NCBI RefSeq assembly: GCF_002087295.1
Contig: NZ_MWVI01000003.1
Span: 1 to 43,169 of the forward strand
Reading direction: 5' to 3'
DNA: 43,169 nucleotides
Origin: Vreelandella lionensis
GTDB taxonomy: Bacteria > Pseudomonadota > Gammaproteobacteria > Pseudomonadales > Halomonadaceae
This document shows positions 22,587 to 31,176 of this stretch, in pieces. A model generated the notes under the pieces. The model did no database searches. It was given only the letters and a program-made list of their open reading frames with translations, and was not told the origin of the DNA. How positions within the stretch are numbered: the first letter of the stretch is position 1; each line of letters begins with the position of its first letter. A program made the position numbers and the translations under genes.

Positions 22587-23989
22587 TCATTCTTTTGCAT
22601 GGCGCTGAGTCAGCGCGTCCCTTGCTAATACTGCCCTGATGCGTAGGCCATTACCGGCGGCATCTTCGAGTCGTAGCAAGCCTTCATGGCGCTTTACTAG
22701 GCGCTCGACGATGGATAACCCTAGCCCAGCTCCCGCCCCTGGGCCTGCGCGCTGAAAACGTTCTACTACCCGACTGCGCTCGTGAACGGTATGCCTGGCC
22801 CTTGGTCATCCACCATCCGCGTAATGCTCAGCACGGCAGCCTCAAGGGTAATCGTAATGGTGCTCTGCTCGGGAGAGTGTTGGATTGCGTTACCGACAAG
22901 ATTTTGCACCAGGGTTTCAATCGCACCGGGTTCCTCTTCCATTGTCCAGTCGGCTTGATCATCGGCATTCAAGAACAGCTGCTGCTGGCGCTCTGCCGCC
23001 ACCGATGAGAGCTTCGCTAGGGTTTCTTGGGTTTCCAGCAGAACATTGACATGGCGCAGCTCAGGCAGCGGCTCCTCTTCAGGGTCCAGGCGAGCCAGGG
23101 TTAGTAGTTGGGAGACCAGCCGCGTCGAGCGGGCAACGCCGCTACGCAGGTGGTGCAGCGACTCTTCACGGTCCTCAGCGTTATCAGCCGTTAAGGCATT
23201 CTGGGCGTGAAGGTCCAGCACGGCCAGCGGGGTGCGCAGTTCATGGGCAGCGTCGGCAATAAAGCGCTTCTCGCGTACGCGCAGCTGGCGTAGCCGTTCT
23301 AATAGTCGATTTAATGCCCCGGCAATGGTGCCCAGCTCTTGAGGTAGCGGGTAGAGTGGTAACGGTTTTAGGTTATGCGGGTCGCGGTTACGGATCTGCG
23401 CTGCCATACGGGATAGCAGGGCTAACCGCCAACCAATCGACCACCATAGCAGCAGCGTTAAGAAGGGTAAGCCGATTAGGTCTGGCAGCAAGGTGCGCAG
23501 CGCCACGGCACTGATTAGCTCGCCGCGCACGTCTTCGCGTTCGCTGACCACCACGCGGCTGAAGGAGTCTGGCACATCCAGCACGTACACTCGCCAGTCG
23601 TGCTCCCCAACGGTCAGCGTGGAGTAGCCAACGGGTTGCTGCGCTAGCGAAGCATCGGGGGCACTGGCGGAGTGTAGTAACAACCGGTCCTCTTCCCATA
23701 GCTGAAAGGCCAGCTTGCTTTCATAGCGGTGCCCTGCAAAGCGCTTGTCCGACTGCTCGGCGCGTAGCAGCGCATTCTCCAAGCTGGTTAGTAGAACATC
23801 GCGGTCGTCATCGGGCAGCGGTGCTTGCAGTAAACCCTCTAGCAGGCGGGCATTCTGGGCCAAGCTGGCATCGTAAAGCTCTTCGATCTCATGGGCCGCA
23901 TAGCGGTAGCTGATGAAGCCAATCACGAACATGCTGGCACCAAATACTAAGAGCGTTAACCCCAGAGTGCGTTGACGAATCGATGTCAT
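22587..23989 (-). CDS. Sensor histidine kinase, QseC/PmrB type (frameshifted)
   Basis: Membrane kinase partnered with the response regulator whose 3' end it overlaps by 4 nt. TM1 is at about residues 8-28, a periplasmic sensor at about 30-155, TM2 at about 165-188, then a HAMP region. HisKA follows with His249 in FIADAAHELRTPLAVL. The ATPase domain shows NLVGNAIQHS and DDQGPGIP. A missing base near 22788 ends the first frame; the next frame restores HERSRVVERFQRAG and the G2 box GAGAGLGLSIVERL to a TGA at 22587. Restored length is about 467 aa. Signal unknown; PmrB and QseC relatives sense metals or catechol-like cues. Confidence 0.88.
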
Positions 23990-24663
23990 GCCTCTTCCTT
24001 AGCGGGTTTATCCATGACGTAGCCAATGCCGCGTACGGCACGAATAACATCGGAAAACAGCTTTCGTCGCAGGTGGTGGATGTGCACCTCAATGGCATTG
24101 CTCTCCACATCCTCCTCCCAGCCGTAAACTAGCCGCGTTAGGGTATCCCGGGTAAATACTCGGCCGGGGTGGCTCATAAACTCCTGCAGTAGCGTTAGCT
24201 CGCGGCGGGAGAGCGTTACCGGCGCGTCTTGATAGCGAACGTGGAGGGTGGGCGGGTCAAGGGTAATGCCCCGACAGCTAAGCAGGCTGCTGGTTTGGCC
24301 CTGGCTACGGCGTAATAGGGCACGCAGGCGGGCTTTTAGCTCGGCCACCTCGAAAGGTTTGGTGAGGTAGTCGTCAGCGCCAGCGTCGAGTCCCGCGATG
24401 CGGTTATCCACCGCATCGCGGGCGGTGAGTGCCAAAATGGGTACATGACTGCCGTGTCGCCTGACTGCATTCAACACTTCCATACCATCCAGGCGCGGTA
24501 AACCTAAATCAAGAATCACCGCGTCAAACGGTTCGCCCTCGGTGCGCGCATCGAGCGCGGTAGCACCGTCACTCAGATGATCCACGGTATAGTGTTCGGG
24601 CTTTAAAGCTAGCCGAATACCCGAGGCTAAACTGGGGTCGTCCTCTACCAGCAAAATGCGCAT
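23986..24663 (-). CDS. OmpR-family response regulator, QseB/PmrA type
   Basis: 225 aa. Receiver domain with acidic pocket E7-D8-D9, phospho-acceptor Asp52 (VILDLGLPRLDG) and the conserved Lys in YLTKPFE. The C-terminal winged helix has the usual SRRELTLLQEFM and HHLRRKLFSDVIRAVRGIGYVM segments. The frame is intact, start ATG 24663. It lies 27 nt after the TPR gene and overlaps the kinase start, so it is probably cotranscribed with the whole upstream pathway. PmrA-like repeats before the operon fit autoregulation. Confidence 0.9.
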   Translation of the reverse strand: MRILLVEDDPSLASGIRLALKPEHYTVDHLSDGATALDARTEGEPFDAVILDLGLPRLDGMEVLNAVRRHGSHVPILALTARDAVDNRIAGLDAGADDYLTKPFEVAELKARLRALLRRSQGQTSSLLSCRGITLDPPTLHVRYQDAPVTLSRRELTLLQEFMSHPGRVFTRDTLTRLVYGWEEDVESNAIEVHIHHLRRKLFSDVIRAVRGIGYVMDKPAKEEA

Positions 24664-24690
24664 AAGGCTCCTTGTTCTGTCTGTGCTGCG

Positions 24691-25381
24691 TTACTCAAGC
24701 TCAGCGAGTAGCTGACGTATTTCACCACGGCGGCCACTGTCTGCCAGTTCGCGGCCTTCCCTGGGTGGAGCCAGTAGAGCGTTTTCTAATGCTTGGCGCG
24801 CTTCGTCATCACGACCCTGCTCATGTAAATAGTCGCCCCAGAAGTAGAGACTGTCGATCCCTTCGGGATTAATCGCAAGGGCGCGCTGCAAATGCCATCC
24901 GGCCTTGTCCTCATCGCCAAAGCCAATGGGCCAGCCCGGCACCTGATAGTAGAGCGCCCCTAAGCTGGTATAGGCTGAGCCTTCCAGCGCCAGCGGGTTA
25001 AGTTCCAGGGCGGTTTCAAGCTCCTGTTTCGCCTCCTTCACCAGCGCTAGCGCGCCAAGCCCACCGTCCACCCCGGCTTCCGTAGACCGGATAATTCCCG
25101 CGCCAGATATGCAGCTCGGCGGCTTCAGGGTGGCGCTCAACCAACTGTTCTGCGTGGTCACCCAACTGGCTGAAGGCAGGGCCTTGCTGATCCTGTGGTA
25201 GGGAGTACTTAATCTCGGCCCAGCGTTGCTGTACTTCAGCCAGCGATGCCGCCACTTCCTCACTGACATCTTCGCTCGCCATGCCTTGCAGGCTGAATAG
25301 CCCTAACGCACTGGTCAGTAGCGCGCTACGCAGCATAGGAGAGGGGCGACCTTTAGCCGTACTTTTAAGAGCGCTTTTCAT
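24691..25381 (-). CDS. Exported TPR-like protein of the operon (frameshifted)
   Basis: Starts MKSALKSTAKGR with a signal peptide (hydrophobic SALLTSALGLFSLQGMA), so it is likely periplasmic. The rest is helical and TPR-like: ELHIWRG, ELETALELNPLALEGSAYTSLG and HLQRALAINPEGIDSLYFWGDYL segments. A surplus base near 25093 splits it; the two parts join as HIWRG-IIRSTEAGVDGG. Restored length is about 229 aa. Start ATG overlaps the SDR stop (4 nt). Its role in the pathway is unknown; a scaffold or envelope partner is possible. Confidence 0.75.
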
Positions 25382-26205
25382 GGTGTTGACTCCTTGGTAG
25401 CCACAAATCGACGAATAATAGGTAATTGGCGTAACAGCGCCCGATCTACCGCACCGCGCCACAACGTATTCAGCCGAGTGAAGAAGCGTTCCGGCCGACC
25501 AATTTGCAGCTCTTCGCGCTGCCGCTCCACGGCGTTGATAATGGCTAGGGCAACAGCGCCGGGGGAGTCAACGGCGTTTTCAAGCGCGGCGTTGAGGGCT
25601 TCGGTTTGCGGCGAGTTCATGGCCGTGCGTGTGGCGCGAGGGGCGATATACATGACGCGTACCCGGGTGTCGGCAAGCTCGCGCCGTAGTGCTTCGCTAA
25701 AACCTCGCAGGGCAAACTTGGTCGCGCAGTAGGTCACCTGGCCTGGATAGCCCAACTGACCAAAGGTAGAGCCGATGGTGATAATCGTTGCCTGAGGGCA
25801 GGCCATCAGCAGAGGCAGCAGTGCCTGTGTTAGCTGCAGCGTGGCGGTTAGATTAATCGCCACCAACTGCTCGATATCGCTATCCGTGGTGGGATCGAAA
25901 AATCCCTGCTGGGTGTTGCCAGCTGCATTGATCAGCATATTGCAGCCCGCCAGATGGGCCGCACTGACCAAACGGTGGCGTTCCTCGGCACGGGTCAGGT
26001 CTGCGGCAACGGCCACCATCTGCTCCGGAAAGCGGTTAACCAGCAGAGCGAGCACCTCTGGTTTTCGCCCACTGATGACGAGGTGTCCGCCACGCTGGGC
26101 CAGTGCTTCGGCTAGGGCATAGCCAATGCCGCCGCTCGCCCCAGTGATGAGCACCCGCTGGCCTGCCCACCCGCCAGGCAGTGCCTGCTTGCTAGGCCAA
26201 CGCAT
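25378..26205 (-). CDS. Short-chain dehydrogenase/reductase (SDR)
   Basis: 275 aa classical SDR. The cofactor motif TGASGGIG is at residues 21-28, followed by NNAG-like NAAG, the catalytic Ser in ITIGSTFG and YCATK (Tyr and Lys). NADP(H) or NAD(H) reduction of a carbonyl is expected; the substrate is unknown. A long C-terminal part with basic residues follows the core. The chosen start ATG 26205 (MRWPSKQALPGG) lies inside the 3' end of the upstream gene, a 14-nt overlap, and the stop overlaps the TPR gene start. The frame is intact. Confidence 0.85.
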   Translation of the reverse strand: MRWPSKQALPGGWAGQRVLITGASGGIGYALAEALAQRGGHLVISGRKPEVLALLVNRFPEQMVAVAADLTRAEERHRLVSAAHLAGCNMLINAAGNTQQGFFDPTTDSDIEQLVAINLTATLQLTQALLPLLMACPQATIITIGSTFGQLGYPGQVTYCATKFALRGFSEALRRELADTRVRVMYIAPRATRTAMNSPQTEALNAALENAVDSPGAVALAIINAVERQREELQIGRPERFFTRLNTLWRGAVDRALLRQLPIIRRFVATKESTP

Positions 26206-26883
26206 GGCTAAGTTCCTCCACCGCGCTGCGTCCTGCACTGCGCGCTTGAATGCCTCTGAACATCGCGCCATACAGGCGGTAAAACATATTGGCGCTATCA
26301 ATCACCACGGCGAGGTCTTCATCGCCAAGTTGGTTGATCTGCTGCTCGAAAAAGGCTAAATGGCCAATATCCAGGCTGCCGTGGGAGGTGAGATAACGCA
26401 CGGCACTATTGGGCAGCGAGAGGCTGGCCTGTAGCCGCTCGGCGGCCTGGGTCGCTAGTGCCGTGCTGGTGCCTTCCAGTACTTGCACCATGCCGAAAAA
26501 CGCCACCGGGTTGCCGTGCTCTACGCTATCTCGAATCCAGGCCACCATCAGCCGGGTGGCGGTGTCGGGCGTGGCTGCCGCTGCGGCATCCGCGTCACCG
26601 CCTGCGGCACGGATATCATCTAGAATCCACTGTTCGTGGCCGTGCTCCTCTTCGATGTACTCCACCAGCGCGGTACGCAGCCAGTTCAGCCGGTCGGGCA
26701 GCCGCGCGCCGCAGGCCATCATGAGCGGCACGGTGAAACGCACGTGGTGATATGCCTGGCCGAGAACGCAAGGTACTCTTCCAGGGTGACATTGCCTGCC
26801 AGAGCGCGGTTAACAATCGGCGTTGTCAGTAGCCAGGTACGTGCTTCTTGGGTGGCGTCTTGTAGCTGTTGGTAAGCGGTCAT
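26192..26883 (-). CDS. Haem-oxygenase-like putative diiron oxygenase (iron-containing redox enzyme family, frameshifted)
   Basis: All-helical TenA/haem-oxygenase-like protein of about 230 aa. Candidate metal ligands are Glu and His in YIEEEHGHEQWILDD and the H-x3-D-x2-H set in HGSLDIGHLAFFE, as in haem-oxygenase-like diiron oxidases such as UndA. Start ATG 26883 (MTAYQQLQD) has AGGAG 7 nt upstream. A missing base near 26757 splits it between EEYLAF and LGQAYHHVRFTVP. In the raw sequence its first 40 residues are in frame with the acyl ligase upstream. The clear ribosome site argues for two proteins. Substrate unknown, perhaps an acyl or carboxylate from the ligase. Confidence 0.78.
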
Positions 26884-28338
26884 GATGTTGCTCCTGCTGT
26901 TGTGGGGGGACGCGCTCTGCAGCCCATGGCCATAGGCTGCCAGGAGTGTGTCGCGGCGCAGGCGGCCATTGGCCGTGAGCTGTTGGTTGTGGGGGGTAAA
27001 AGGGGCGGCGCGCTGCCACGCGTGCAGCCGGGCATAGTCGGGCAGCGAGCGATTCACGGCATCAATCGCCGCGTCGATTTGGGTATCGGTGATGTGGGTA
27101 GAAGCGGGCACAATCAGCGCTCTATTCGCGTGCAGGGCTTCGCCGTAGACCATGGCTTGAGCAATGGCTGGTTGCGTGCAGAGTTCACCCTCTACCCACT
27201 GTGGGTTCACATTGCGCCCATAGGCGGTAATGAATACCTCCCGTTGGCGGCCGTTGAGGCGGATCGCGTCGCCTTGCCACTGGCCGGTATCGCCGGTGGC
27301 ATACCACTCGCCGCTTGGGGCTTCGCCGAGATAGCCCAGCATCAGCGCGCCGCATACGCGCAGGTGGCCGGTTTCATCCACCTGAACTTGCGCGTGTGGC
27401 AGCGGGCGGCCCACACCGCCGCTTGGCTCGCCAGGGCGGTTAAGACCCACCACCGGGGTGCACTCTGATAAGCCGTAGCCTTCATCCCCCGGCCAGCCGC
27501 TTTGCTGGGCGTTGGCGAGCGGGGTCGGTGCCACCGTTGCCCCGCCCACCGCCACAAAGCGCAGGCTACGGGGGGCATTGGGCGCGTGATTGACGAGTGT
27601 TTGAAGCAGTTGCGGTACGACAATCAGGCTGTTGGGCTGATAGCGGTCTATCGCTTCAAGAGCGTGGGGCGCGTGAAAGCCGCTGGCGCCCTGCCAGCCA
27701 AGTGCCGCCATGCTTGGCAGCACGCTACAAGCGCCTAACCACAGTGGTAGATACAGCCCACCGATGTTTTCCAACAGCGTGGAGAGCGGCAGCAGGGCAA
27801 GGTGACGGCGTATATCGAGCGGTGCGACGACGGTGGCGAGGCTTTCGGTCACGGTGAGTAGCGCCGCATTATCCAAACACACCCCTTTGGGCGCGCCGCT
27901 AGTGCCAGAGGTAAAGGTGATGCGCGTAGTGCCTGCGTGTAGTACAGGCGGCTGTTCAACCCAACGCTGTGTGATGGCCGTATCACCGGTGGGCTGAAAG
28001 CCGTAAGTCTCGCTGCCGTGGCCAATCCAACTATCCAGCCCCGCTTGCTGAACGATGTGGCGGCGCTGCTGGTCGCTGAAAAACTCAGGAATAGGCACGG
28101 CCACGCAGGCTTCCATCATCAGCGCTAAGTCCCAGAGCGCCCATTCCAAACCGTTCTCTAGCGCCAGCGCGACCCGCCGAGCGTGAGCGTTGCGCAGCCG
28201 CTGGCGGCGCTGAGCAATCTGTTCAAGTAGGTCGGTATAGGAGAGGGAACGGCTGCCGTCAGTCAGCGCAATATGCTGGGCAGCGCTGGTGGCATAGCGC
28301 TCAATACGTGCCAATAAGGCATTAGGCTGAGCGCGCAT
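26880..28338 (-). CDS. Acyl-AMP ligase (ANL superfamily, FadD-like)
   Basis: Adenylate-forming enzyme, about 485 aa. Motifs in order: ATP-binding FTSGTSGAPKG, GYGLSECTPVV, YATGDTGQW and the hinge GRQREVFITAYGRNVNP. The C-terminal A10 region reads LTANGRLRRDTL, with Arg where most members have the catalytic Lys of GK. No carrier domain is present. The raw frame has no stop before the next gene. An indel in the six-G run at 26904-26909 would end the protein at a TGA (26880-26882) overlapping the next ATG, like its neighbours. Start ATG 28338 after AGAGGTG overlaps the upstream gene by 17 nt. Confidence 0.85.
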
Positions 28339-28958
28339 GGAGCACCTCTGTGCTAACGAGGCTGACAGGCGTAGCAGAGGCCTGCAGGGTGTGCATGGCG
28401 CTGCGTAAGTCTCCGGCCATTACCCACGGGCGATGCTCGTAATAGTGCCCCCACAGTGCCTGTTCATCGCCCAGGCGGCTGGGGTCGGCAGGAGTGATCG
28501 GCTGAGGCTCAAGCCCTAAGCGGCGCAGCCCGTTAGCAACTTCTGGCGTGGCCGTAAACAGCAGCCAGGCGATGCCTTCGTACGCTAGCTGGTGGGCTAA
28601 ATGGATGAATAGCTGGCGCTGCAAGCCGGGCCGAAGGGTGGCTAAGTTGCCAATTTCAGCGATATCCTGGCGGCGAAGGGAGTGATCAAAGCGCTCGTTG
28701 AGCACCTGTTCGGCTTGGGTATCCAGGTAGCGTTCTAAAAACAGCGGCTCGCTGTCGGCCACGCGGAGCCCAACCGCGGCATAGGGTTGTTCTGCCTGCC
28801 AAAGGCCAAATAGACGCGGTAGAAAGTGATAGACCGTGGCGTTGTGTTGATGCGCGAAACGCGCCTGTATCAACTGCTGAAGCTGTATCCTGTCATGCTG
28901 GCTATAAGCTTCCTGCCAGCGCAAAGGTGTTAAGGGCAACGAACGTTAGGTGAGCCAT
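28322..28958 (-). CDS. Thermostable hemolysin family protein (GNAT/AHL-synthase-like fold)
   Basis: First gene of the minus-strand operon. It has family features LFLERYLD, IAEIGNLATLRPG, WLLFTATPEVANGLRRLGL and DPSRLG, ending WVMAGDL. The family is named for Vibrio delta-VPH, but its fold resembles GNAT and autoinducer synthases, so acyl transfer is as likely as lysis. An in-frame TTG exists at 28939. The better start is ATG 28958 with GGAGAT upstream, which needs one surplus base removed near 28940. Restored length is about 211 aa. The acyl-AMP ligase follows with a 17-nt overlap. Confidence 0.8.
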
Positions 28959-29001
28959 CGGGCGATCTCCATCGTGTTTCCCGACACTCTCGTTGACATT
29001 A

Positions 29002-29018
29002 CTTAACGAAAACTTAAG
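29002..29018. promoter_or_regulatory. PmrA/QseB-like box upstream of the biosynthetic operon
   Basis: CTTAAC-N5-CTTAAG on the plus strand (CTTAAG-N5-GTTAAG on the minus strand), direct hexamers 11 bp apart as in PmrA boxes. It lies 44 bp before the first gene of the operon, which encodes a PmrA/QseB-type regulator, and 54 bp before the divergent GNAT gene. A further GTTAAA follows at 29021-29026. Confidence 0.5.
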
Positions 29019-29071
29019 CCGTTAAAAAAATCAGTCCATCCATTAGGCATAGGAAGCCACGGGAGCGCGCA

Positions 29072-29973
29072 GTGACAGCAGAATCGCAACGGAACCACCG
29101 CATGATGCCTTGCCTCGCCAACCGGCGACGCGAGGCGCTGCTGCACTTGGCTGCAGTGCACGACCCTGCCCTGCAGCCTGCGTTGCAACATGCATAACGG
29201 CGACCCAAGCGACGCCAAGCTTTGATTGGCAGGGTCTGTGGGTGGCGATGGATGGCGACCAAATAGTCGCGGCCGCCTGGGTGCAACCGCTGGCAAACCA
29301 TACGGCGCAGCTATGGCTGCCTAAGCGGAATAACCCCGTTGCCCGGCAACTGCTGTGTGCATTGCAGGCTTGGGTGAGCGAACAGCCAATAGTGCTTTGC
29401 CATGTGGCCCTGCCCGCGCCTTGGGCAGCTTGGGAGGAAACGTTGGTTAAGAGCGGTATGCGTACATTGGCTACCCTAGAGCATCTTGTGTGGCCGTGCC
29501 AGGCAGTTCATACGCCGCATACCCTGACGCTGCGCCCTCTTGGGGAGTTAGCGTTGGCTGAACAGCAAGCATTACTTGAACGGGTGGGTGAAGACTCCCT
29601 GGATTGCCCAGCGCTTCGTGACGTACTGCCGGTAGAAGCGCTGCTGGCGGGTTTTTACGCCCAGGCCGTGTCTGCTCAGGCGCCGAATCCCACCCCCTGG
29701 TATCGGCTGAAGTATCAAGATGACACTATAGGGGTACTGTTACTCGCCACCACCGCTCAGCACTGGAGCCTGCAGCTGATGGGGCTGGTGCCTGAATGGC
29801 GCGGTCAGAGGCTTGGTGGAGTCATCATTCAGCATGCCCAGGCCTTGGCAGCTCAGGCAGGGGCACAGTGCCTTGCCCTAACGGTGGATGCGCAAAACAC
29901 CCCCGCACAGCGGGTTTATTCCCAAGCGGGGTTGGTACGGGAAGGGCGGGAGCAATTGCTAGCATGGTGCTAA
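29072..29973 (+). CDS. GNAT family N-acetyltransferase (frameshifted near the start)
   Basis: About 300 aa. The C-terminal GNAT domain has the acetyl-CoA loop WRGQRLGG followed by the ALTVDAQNTPAQRVYSQAGL segment typical of the last motif; the N-terminal half is a weaker GNAT-like repeat. The chosen start is GTG 29072 after GGGAGCG, giving MTAESQRNHRMMPC. That frame hits TAA near 29189, and one missing base there joins QHA to ITATQATPSFDW. Substrate unknown. Divergent from the thermostable-hemolysin operon with about 110 bp between, so it may share its control. Confidence 0.75.
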
Positions 29974-30229
29974 CCACGCCGATCAGCAGAGAAATACTCA
30001 GATAACGGACGTCATGGGTTGAATTGCCGCGCTTAGTAGCATTTTCTTACCCTTTATGTTCTCGGTATACTAACTCCATACGCATGTCTTGGCGTCTGGG
30101 TTGCCAAAGTAGATAGTGGTACTGCCGCATCAGGGGCAAGTGCGGCGTCTCCAAGCGCTAGGTATCAAGCATAAGCACTAATTTTGAAGCACTAAGCTTT
30201 TATTAAATAAAACTTAAGAGGTGGTGAGA

Positions 30230-31063
30230 GTGAAATCTAAGCTGATCATGAGCGGGCTGGCGGCCCTCGGCGTCATGGCAGGCACATCCGGTGCTTATGC
30301 CCAAGATGCAGCGCGTGACGCAATCGCTGAGCGCCTAGCGCCGGTAGGACAACTCTGCCTTCAAGGCCAAGACTGCGGCACGGCAGCAGCCCCCGCGGCT
30401 TCTAGCAGTGGCGGTGATGGTGAAGTAGATGGCGAGGGCATCTACAACAACGTCTGTATGGCGTGCCACGAAACCGGCGCGGCCGGTGCACCGGTACGCG
30501 GTGACGAAGCCGCTTGGGCCGAGCGTACCGAGCAAGGCTTTGCCACACTGCTAGACCACGCCATTAACGGTATTGGCGCGATGCCTGCCCGTGGCGGTAA
30601 CCCCAACCTCTCTGACGAAGAGCTGGAAGCGGCCGTTGCCTATATGGTTGAGCCCGTCATGGAAGTGCCTGAGCTAGGTGGCGGTGAAGAAGAAGCCGCA
30701 GCAGAAGCCTCTGAAGAGAGCGCGAGCGACGACATGGCAGCAGCCGACGACGCTGCAGCAGAAGAGTCAGCGAGCGAAGCCGCTGCTGCTAATGAAGAAG
30801 AAGCTGCCGGTGGCGACAGCGGTTTAGACGGTGAAGCGCTGTACGCCAGCGTTGGCTGTGCGGCGTGCCACGGTGCTGGTGTTGCCGGTGCACCGAAGCT
30901 GGGCGATGCGGAAGCCTGGGGCCCGCGTATTGAGCAGGGTACCGACGCACTCTACCAAAGCGTCTTCAACGGTAAGGGCGTAATGCCGCCGCGTGGTGGT
31001 AGCAGCGCTTCCGATGAAGAGATTATGGCCGTGGTGGATTACATGGTCTCGCAAGCACAGTAA
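30230..31063 (+). CDS. Di-haem cytochrome c (cytochrome c5-like) with acidic linker
   Basis: Periplasmic electron carrier of about 277 aa. The signal peptide ends AYA-QDA. Two c-type haem sites, CMACH and CAACH, each head a small cytochrome c5-like domain with a later Met in MPARGG or MPPRGG as axial-ligand candidate. The domains are joined by a linker of about 60 residues that is almost all Glu, Asp, Ala and Ser, fitting a halophile. A CLQGQDC pair lies near the mature N-terminus. The chosen start GTG 30230 has AAGAGGTGG upstream; GTG 30221 and 30224 are alternatives. Confidence 0.9.
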   Translation: MKSKLIMSGLAALGVMAGTSGAYAQDAARDAIAERLAPVGQLCLQGQDCGTAAAPAASSSGGDGEVDGEGIYNNVCMACHETGAAGAPVRGDEAAWAERTEQGFATLLDHAINGIGAMPARGGNPNLSDEELEAAVAYMVEPVMEVPELGGGEEEAAAEASEESASDDMAAADDAAAEESASEAAAANEEEAAGGDSGLDGEALYASVGCAACHGAGVAGAPKLGDAEAWGPRIEQGTDALYQSVFNGKGVMPPRGGSSASDEEIMAVVDYMVSQAQ

Positions 31064-31073
31064 AGGCGAGCGG

Positions 31074-31091
31074 CCCGCCCACATGGGCGGG
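31074..31091 (+). terminator. GC-rich hairpin after the cytochrome gene
   Basis: CCCGCCC (31074-31080), loop ACAT, GGGCGGG (31085-31091), 10 nt after the stop. No U-tract follows. Confidence 0.5.
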
Positions 31092-31176
31092 TAAGCCAGG
31101 CGTTATAAACTATCCACAGGCGGGTGGTCCCAAAACCCCCCGTGGATATTTTTTGTGCGATACACCGTTCACGACC

